Assembly (NCBI GenBank): GCA_017302255.1
Contig: JAFLDV010000024.1
Span: 1 to 64,000 of the forward strand
From: Gammaproteobacteria bacterium
Lineage (GTDB): Bacteria; Pseudomonadota; Gammaproteobacteria; Enterobacterales; Alteromonadaceae
Direction of reading: 5' to 3'
Length of the DNA: 64,000 nt
Below are positions 59,840-64,000 of the stretch, piece after piece (within the stretch, counting starts at the first letter, position 1; each line of letters opens with the position of its first letter). Both the position numbers and the translations under genes were made by a program. The notes beneath the pieces are model-generated. The model made no database searches and was not told the DNA's origin. It saw only the letters and a program-made list of their open reading frames with translations.

Positions 59840-61075
59840 TTATGTTTTGTCTTCTGGGAGAGGCGCAACGGCCGCAATGGATGGTGTTGACTCAGAATGT
59901 ACGTAATGAGGTCTGCATTTTACAAGCTTAGATTCATCTTTAAAACTAATGGTTGCTGCACAAGGTGCAATATAAGTAATTTTATAGCCTAAATCTGTAG
60001 GGTAAAAAGAGCCTGCATCAGATTCGAAACAAAGATCAGCATGAGCTTTGCCAGTTACAACGGCGCAAGTAATAACAACATTTTCAAGAGTTGATTCAAA
60101 ATCTGAAAGCTTTGGTTCAGGTTTGGGTTGTTGCTCGTCATCTTGTTTTTCTTCAATGAATTGTTCCGTTATGGCGTTGGCCGAAGTCTGTTGTTCAGGT
60201 TCTTCAGACTGCGAAAAGTAAAGCCAAGCAAACAAGCAAAAAACGGCAGCGGGAAGTTGCCAGCCAAATTTTAAAAGCGGGTTGGATTTCTTTGGTACTG
60301 GTTGTTTTACTGGCTCAATTTTCTGAGGTTCTTTTTTATCGAAATAGTTAGCGGGCAATACCGTATAAGAAGCCCGCATGTCTATTTGCTTACCGTACTT
60401 ATTAATAAAAGTGTCTAAGATAAATTGCTGGCTTGTCTTATAGGCCGGATGCAATTCATAGCATTTAAAAAATTCAGTTTTTGCTAAATGGTGACGATCT
60501 TTTTTCTTACCGTTGTAAACGTTCAAGATATGAAAGCCAAAAGGGGCTGTGATCTTAATAATTGGATTGATAAACAAATTCAAAATCTTTCCAAGGATTG
60601 GAGAGCTAAAAAGATTTTTACCACTTCGACAATGCCAAATCTCCTGTAAGAGGGTTTCGCGTAACTGTTTATCAACGGCATCAACGTCCTGAGATAACAA
60701 CCAAACACGCCAACCAAGCTTACGAGATTGAACAAACCAAGATACAACGGCCAAGCGGTCTTTATCATTCCACGACCGAGAGTTAAAAGAAGTTAAAAGT
60801 TCATCAATAACAATCAGACCAAAACGGCTTTCGTCGTATGTATCTGGGTTGTCTGGGTCTAATTCTGGGTAAGCCTTACCTAGTAATTCCAAATCAATAG
60901 AACGCGGAATATCTGGTAAACGAGTTATAAAAGATTTCGCATTAGGCGCTAAGACTTCGGATTTAATATCTAAATTAGTAGCAACACGAAGACCCAATTC
61001 TAAATAGGTTCTGATTTCTCTAACCGCGATTTTTGATTTACCGGAGCCGCGAACACCTTCAACGAAAATGGCCAT
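59840..61075 (-). CDS. zot: Inovirus assembly ATPase, Zot/pI family
   Basis: A 411-residue protein that drives phage extrusion from the inner membrane. The N-terminal P-loop domain has Walker A GVRGSGKS (about 7-14) and Walker B LIVIDE near 88. One transmembrane helix (about 278-296: LPAAVFCLFAWLYFSQ) is followed by an acidic Pro-rich linker and a C-terminal domain with four cysteines (ITCAVV, LCFES, APCAAT, VKCRP). Length and layout match Zot of CTX-like phages. The start shares one base with the stop of the preceding gene (TAATG). Confidence 0.93.
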   Translation of the reverse strand: MAIFVEGVRGSGKSKIAVREIRTYLELGLRVATNLDIKSEVLAPNAKSFITRLPDIPRSIDLELLGKAYPELDPDNPDTYDESRFGLIVIDELLTSFNSRSWNDKDRLAVVSWFVQSRKLGWRVWLLSQDVDAVDKQLRETLLQEIWHCRSGKNLFSSPILGKILNLFINPIIKITAPFGFHILNVYNGKKKDRHHLAKTEFFKCYELHPAYKTSQQFILDTFINKYGKQIDMRASYTVLPANYFDKKEPQKIEPVKQPVPKKSNPLLKFGWQLPAAVFCLFAWLYFSQSEEPEQQTSANAITEQFIEEKQDDEQQPKPEPKLSDFESTLENVVITCAVVTGKAHADLCFESDAGSFYPTDLGYKITYIAPCAATISFKDESKLVKCRPHYVHSESTPSIAAVAPLPEDKT

Positions 61076-61398
61076 TATTTAGTAGTTACCTTAATTTTCA
61101 ACGCACGTTGATGGAAAGTAAAAAGCGCTGAAAGCGCATAGGCTGAAGAAATAGCAGAAATGCAAACAGAGGCATTTGGCGGAACTAACGAAAGACCCGC
61201 AGCCAAAAAACCGTTACTAGGTGCGCTAGTTGCCAACGATGAAAATAACTCAGTGAAACCAGTAGCAAGAGCAGTAACGGCAGCAACGTAAACACCAATA
61301 TAAATTACGGCAAGCCCTAGCCGCTGCGCGGCGAAGGCTACAAAAATACGAAAGAATGAAGTTAAACCAGTAACAATAAAAGTAAGAAAAGCGGCCAT
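61075..61398 (-). CDS. Inovirus pVI-like minor coat/membrane protein
   Basis: A 107-residue hydrophobic protein with about three membrane helices (MAAFLTFIVTGLTSFFRIF, LAVIYIGVYVAAVTALA and one near 80-95). Size and position between the adsorption protein and Zot match pVI (DUF2523/DUF5455-type), which caps the virion end with pIII. Start and stop each share one base with a neighbouring gene (TAATG), so expression is coupled. Confidence 0.8.
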   Translation of the reverse strand: MAAFLTFIVTGLTSFFRIFVAFAAQRLGLAVIYIGVYVAAVTALATGFTELFSSLATSAPSNGFLAAGLSLVPPNASVCISAISSAYALSALFTFHQRALKIKVTTK

Positions 61399-63044
61399 TA
61401 TGGAGTTACCTCAAGTGTGCGGTGGAAAATACGGAAACAAAGTAACAGCGTATAAATAGACAAAAGCCAACTGACAACAGGTTGACCCCAATCATTGTAG
61501 GGCGGGCAATGTTGGTCAACAGTGATAGTTTTCGGCTCACCTCGAATAGATACAGAGAGATTAAAACCGCGACAACCGCCACCAGTTGGAAGGGTAACGA
61601 AATCCAGAAGCTTAGGCTGACCAGCAAAATTGGGTAAAGGTGATTCAATAAAATCAGTTAGCTTTTGGTGTTCTTGGGTAAGCTTATCAACTTCAGTTTG
61701 TACACTCTGACCTTGTACAGCCTGATTACCCCAGCTGTTATTCGATGCTTCATATTGTGATTTTGTTATGCCAGGGAATTTAGACCAATCAATCGGAGTT
61801 TCTTCTTTTGGCGGTGCTTCAGGTGTAATTGTCTGATTGGTATACACGTCAACAAAGGTTTGACCCTCATGCCAATTGTTTATTTGAACCAATAAATTAG
61901 GCATCATTTCAGATGGTACATAATTGGGGGCGTTAGGGTTTGAATGCTGAACAGTGCCGTTTGCAATGGATTCAGCAGCATCAGCAAAGGAAGGGCTGAC
62001 AGGGTCAAAAGTAGGGTTATTAAATAAATCTGGATAAGGAAGACCAGTTTCCCAATCAACGAAGTCATCTAAACCAATGTCAGCATTTGCCAATAAATTA
62101 GGATTTTTCTCAATTTGCTCATTAAGCCACGCCTCATCGGCAGGATTAACCTGATAACGCTTTGACGGTTTAAAACACGATTGCGAGCCATTTAATACAA
62201 TAGGGCCATTAGTGTACGAAGGGTCAGATTCAGGGGGGCAACGATAATCTTCTTGAGATTCACCTAAATTAACAACGCCAACAATATTAGTAACTGAAAC
62301 CGAAGGGGGACTAGTAGTACAAGTAGGTTGCCAACCTGTGGACGCATTTGCATAACAAGTTTCTTGGACAGATGAACTAGTCACCTTAGTACCAATAGAA
62401 GCACTAGATAAAGAAATCTGGTTGATTGGCGCAAAAGAATTACTAATAGTCAAAGTAATACCGCCGCCATAGTTAACAGTCTTAGAAGCTGGAGGAAGTT
62501 CAATGGCAGCACTAATAGCACCAGAAGCATTAGATGCACATTCAGAAAAAGATTCACCAGCAAAAGTACCTAGAAGTTTGTCAGATGGATAATACGCACT
62601 ACAAGTAACATAGTTATGGCGTTTTGCAGGTTTGAAATCTGTAAAGTCAATCTGGCTCGGATCATCTGGTAGTTCATCACCATCAAAGCACAAAGAAGTA
62701 AATAGTTGAGAAGTGCAGTTAGCCTCGTAAGCACCGTAGGCAACCATCAAAGCTTTACCAGCTGGAGACATATTTGCGAAACGTTGTCCAAGCTTAGAAA
62801 GATTACGAACTAAATTAGATTTAGAAATTCTGACAGGTTGATAACGAGGAGAACCACCAGACAGAGGCGATGCAATAGCAGGAACTGAAGCCCAACCGCG
62901 CTGCATCATTTGTTGTGAATACGGAAGCGGGGCGTGCATACCTTTTGAATTAAATTTTACAGGAATAACACCAACTACTTTTGCGGGTTCGGCAGCGAAT
63001 AGAGAACAAGATAAAATTACAAACAGGAATAGAAATAAGCGCAT
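61398..63044 (-). CDS. Inovirus adsorption/attachment protein (pIII-like, TspB-like)
   Basis: A 548-residue protein from ATG 63044, eight bases after AGGAG; the open frame starts 22 codons further up inside a hairpin. Signal peptide (1-18: MRLFLFLFVILSCSLFA), a long exported body rich in Ser/Pro/Asn with several cysteines, and a C-terminal hydrophobic helix (SWLLSIYTLLLCFRIFH) that holds it in the inner membrane before release. The order after the major coat gene and the architecture indicate the pIII role, host receptor binding. The body resembles TspB-type proteins but is divergent. Confidence 0.8.
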   Translation of the reverse strand: MRLFLFLFVILSCSLFAAEPAKVVGVIPVKFNSKGMHAPLPYSQQMMQRGWASVPAIASPLSGGSPRYQPVRISKSNLVRNLSKLGQRFANMSPAGKALMVAYGAYEANCTSQLFTSLCFDGDELPDDPSQIDFTDFKPAKRHNYVTCSAYYPSDKLLGTFAGESFSECASNASGAISAAIELPPASKTVNYGGGITLTISNSFAPINQISLSSASIGTKVTSSSVQETCYANASTGWQPTCTTSPPSVSVTNIVGVVNLGESQEDYRCPPESDPSYTNGPIVLNGSQSCFKPSKRYQVNPADEAWLNEQIEKNPNLLANADIGLDDFVDWETGLPYPDLFNNPTFDPVSPSFADAAESIANGTVQHSNPNAPNYVPSEMMPNLLVQINNWHEGQTFVDVYTNQTITPEAPPKEETPIDWSKFPGITKSQYEASNNSWGNQAVQGQSVQTEVDKLTQEHQKLTDFIESPLPNFAGQPKLLDFVTLPTGGGCRGFNLSVSIRGEPKTITVDQHCPPYNDWGQPVVSWLLSIYTLLLCFRIFHRTLEVTP

Positions 63045-63065
63045 TGAAAAAACTCCTTGTAGCGT

Positions 63066-63103
63066 CCTGTGGTCAGCCTGCGCGCTCTCGGCATGACCAC
63101 AGG
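63066..63103. other. Perfect 10-bp inverted repeat between coat and adsorption genes
   Basis: cctgtggtca (63066-63075) and tgaccacagg (63094-63103) with an 18-nt GC-rich loop. It lies just after the major coat gene, where filamentous phages have a terminator or attenuator that keeps coat protein high and pIII low. No T-run follows, so Rho-independent termination is doubtful. Confidence 0.6.
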
Positions 63104-63121
63104 CCGCCACAAGGATTTTAA

Positions 63122-63349
63122 TTAACCGCCGTTAGCGCCTTTAGAGATAAAACGACCTAATAAAGACATACCAACAGATGCACCAAGAACAACAGCCATA
63201 ACACCAAAACCAGCAGTTACAGCGGTACCAGCATCAGCAATAACACCATCTTTTACAGATGTAACAACAGCAGCATCTAAAGCAGCATGAGCAGTTGAAG
63301 CAACGAACGATAAGCCAACTAAGGCAGCAGATAAAATTTTTGCTTTCAT
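63122..63349 (-). CDS. Inovirus major coat protein (pVIII)
   Basis: A 75-residue precursor from ATG 63349, with GGAG eight bases upstream; a longer open frame of 15 codons is rejected. Signal peptide MKAKILSAALVGLSFVASTAHA (about 22 residues, AxA cleavage), leaving a 53-residue mature protein. It has an acidic N-terminus (ALDAAVVTSVKDGVIADAG), one hydrophobic helix (VTAGFGVMAVVLGASVGMSLLG) and a basic end (RFISKGANGG), the exact layout of filamentous phage coat proteins. Confidence 0.93.
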   Translation of the reverse strand: MKAKILSAALVGLSFVASTAHAALDAAVVTSVKDGVIADAGTAVTAGFGVMAVVLGASVGMSLLGRFISKGANGG

Positions 63350-63371
63350 GTGAAAGACTCCATTTTCAAAG

Positions 63372-63494
63372 TTAAGGTCTAGATGACCGTTCAATTATCT
63401 GTTTGAACATGCGCAGGGTAATACCCGCACCAAATCCAACCAGCCAAAGAGACAATAAAAGACCGATGATTTTTCCGGCGTCGTTTATGTCCAT
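63372..63494 (-). CDS. Tiny inovirus membrane protein (pIX/pVII-like)
   Basis: A 40-residue protein, MDINDAGKIIGLLLSLWLVG then FGAGITLRMFKQIIERSSRP, with one membrane helix (about 9-28) and a basic tail. It starts 5 bp after the stop of the preceding tiny gene and ends 23 bp before the coat start. Two small hydrophobic genes at this place correspond to pVII and pIX, which cap the tip of the virion that leaves the cell first. Confidence 0.75.
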   Translation of the reverse strand: MDINDAGKIIGLLLSLWLVGFGAGITLRMFKQIIERSSRP

Positions 63495-63498
63495 TTTT

Positions 63499-63594
63499 TT
63501 ACCTCTGGTAACCAGAGTTAAAACCGTCTACAAGTGCAAAACATGCAGCACATGCGAAAATAAGTAGATAAAGGTCGGAAAGTGTGACTTCCAT
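63499..63594 (-). CDS. Tiny inovirus membrane protein (pVII-like)
   Basis: A 31-residue protein, MEVTLSDLYLLIFACAACFA then LVDGFNSGYQR, from ATG 63594 with AGGTGA just upstream. One hydrophobic helix contains two cysteines. Same position and size as pVII or pIX of filamentous phages, directly before the companion tiny gene. Confidence 0.7.
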   Translation of the reverse strand: MEVTLSDLYLLIFACAACFALVDGFNSGYQR

Positions 63595-63667
63595 TTTTCA
63601 CCTATAAGAAAAAGCGCAACGGGTAAAAGGCTTTTGGAGAAGTACTAAAACCCGTTGCTAAAAACAG

Positions 63668-64000
63668 TTAAGCCTTAATAAGCTTGGTGATGTCATTACC
63701 AAGGTAATAAGTAACACCCGAAGATTTAGCACCATGCCAAACTCGACCCCAAACGGGCAAAGTTAAAAGCTGGCCTTCAAATTTAGCTAAGTGGGCGGCG
63801 ATGCCTTGTTTAATAAGAGAATCAGAAATGACACATTCATGAACTTCTGTTTTGGTTTCGCCGTACTGGCCAGTGGTGGCAACTTCTAAACCAGCAAACA
63901 AAGTTTGACGGCTTTGACCGTTTTGGTCTGGTTTGCCATGAGCTATACGAGTGCCTAAATAAGTACCGGTAAGTGTCAAACCTTGAAAAGTTGCAGTAAT
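63668..64000 (-). CDS. Inovirus ssDNA-binding protein (pV-like), 5' end outside window
   Basis: The frame is open to the window edge: seven codons (ITATFQG) precede the first in-window start candidate (TTG 63979), so the true start is probably just outside. About 110 residues, with a strand-rich sequence (LTLTGTYLGTRIAHGK, QTLFAGLEVATTGQYGETKTEVHECVI, LLTLPVWGRVWHGAKSSGVTYYLG) consistent with an OB-like phage ssDNA-binding protein. It lies upstream of the small coat genes, as gene V does. The replication initiator gene should follow beyond the edge. Confidence 0.75.
   Translation of the reverse strand: MTATFQGLTLTGTYLGTRIAHGKPDQNGQSRQTLFAGLEVATTGQYGETKTEVHECVISDSLIKQGIAAHLAKFEGQLLTLPVWGRVWHGAKSSGVTYYLGNDITKLIKA

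Overview
The window is about 64 kb of a gammaproteobacterial chromosome with moderate GC content. Gene content points to the Alteromonadales, of a Rheinheimera, Alishewanella or Shewanella kind: HexR-controlled Entner-Doudoroff genes, an argD-astA-astD-DUF1338 cluster, a DUF3466 protein with a GlyGly-CTERM tail, curli genes and rlmKL-uup-rmf-fabA synteny. A true pfkA next to a complete Entner-Doudoroff operon argues against Shewanella proper. Genus assignment is inference.

Layout. (1) 1-9.3 kb is an accessory region: the end of a membrane coiled-coil protein, a Ser/Thr kinase fused to a formylglycine-generating-enzyme (FGE) type domain, two tandem Ala/Gln-rich coiled-coil genes, an OmpA-like secreted protein, a gene remnant and an FGE-fold lipoprotein. 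The 3' end of the kinase-FGE gene, followed by a run of GC-rich hairpins, looks like the variable region of a diversity-generating retroelement (DGR); no reverse transcriptase or template repeat is in the window. (2) 9.3-10.5 kb is mostly non-coding and ends in two identical initiator tRNA-Met genes. (3) 10.6-25.8 kb is core: rlmKL, a thioredoxin-fold gene, uup, a DUF3466 protein, rmf, fabA, a double PTPS-fold protein, an M61 peptidase, hinT, a thioesterase, a LytS/LytTR-type two-component system and pfkA. (4) 25.9-35.3 kb is central carbon metabolism: pyk and hexR on the minus strand, zwf-pgl-edd-glk-eda on the plus strand, with HexR-type palindromes before pyk and zwf. (5) 35.3-51.8 kb holds a MocR regulator with a divergent EamA exporter, the ABC-F gene ybiT, two paralogous cytosolic chemoreceptors with CZB domains, a persulfide dioxygenase-like gene, the arginine succinyltransferase cluster, an Lrp-type regulator, malic enzyme and a DUF1543 gene. 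(6) 51.9-56.1 kb is a curli locus (csgD, convergent with csgBAEFG) with an unusually long CsgA. (7) 56.4-58.9 kb is a secreted subtilisin-like protease. (8) 59.0-64.0 kb opens with an 11-copy 8-bp satellite and a dif-like Xer site, followed by a filamentous phage (inovirus) on the minus strand: ssDNA-binding protein, two tiny membrane proteins, major coat protein, adsorption protein, pVI-like protein and Zot/pI. The phage replication initiator lies beyond the window.

How the parts work together. Region 4 is one regulon: HexR, released by the intermediate KDPG, is expected to control both zwf-eda and pyk. Region 6 encodes the curli subunits, nucleator, secretion pore and chaperones. Region 8 is a nearly complete structural and assembly module of an integrated filamentous phage that probably used the host XerCD system. 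Region 1 is the least conventional: a surface or signalling module whose FGE-type C-terminus may be diversified from elsewhere in the genome.
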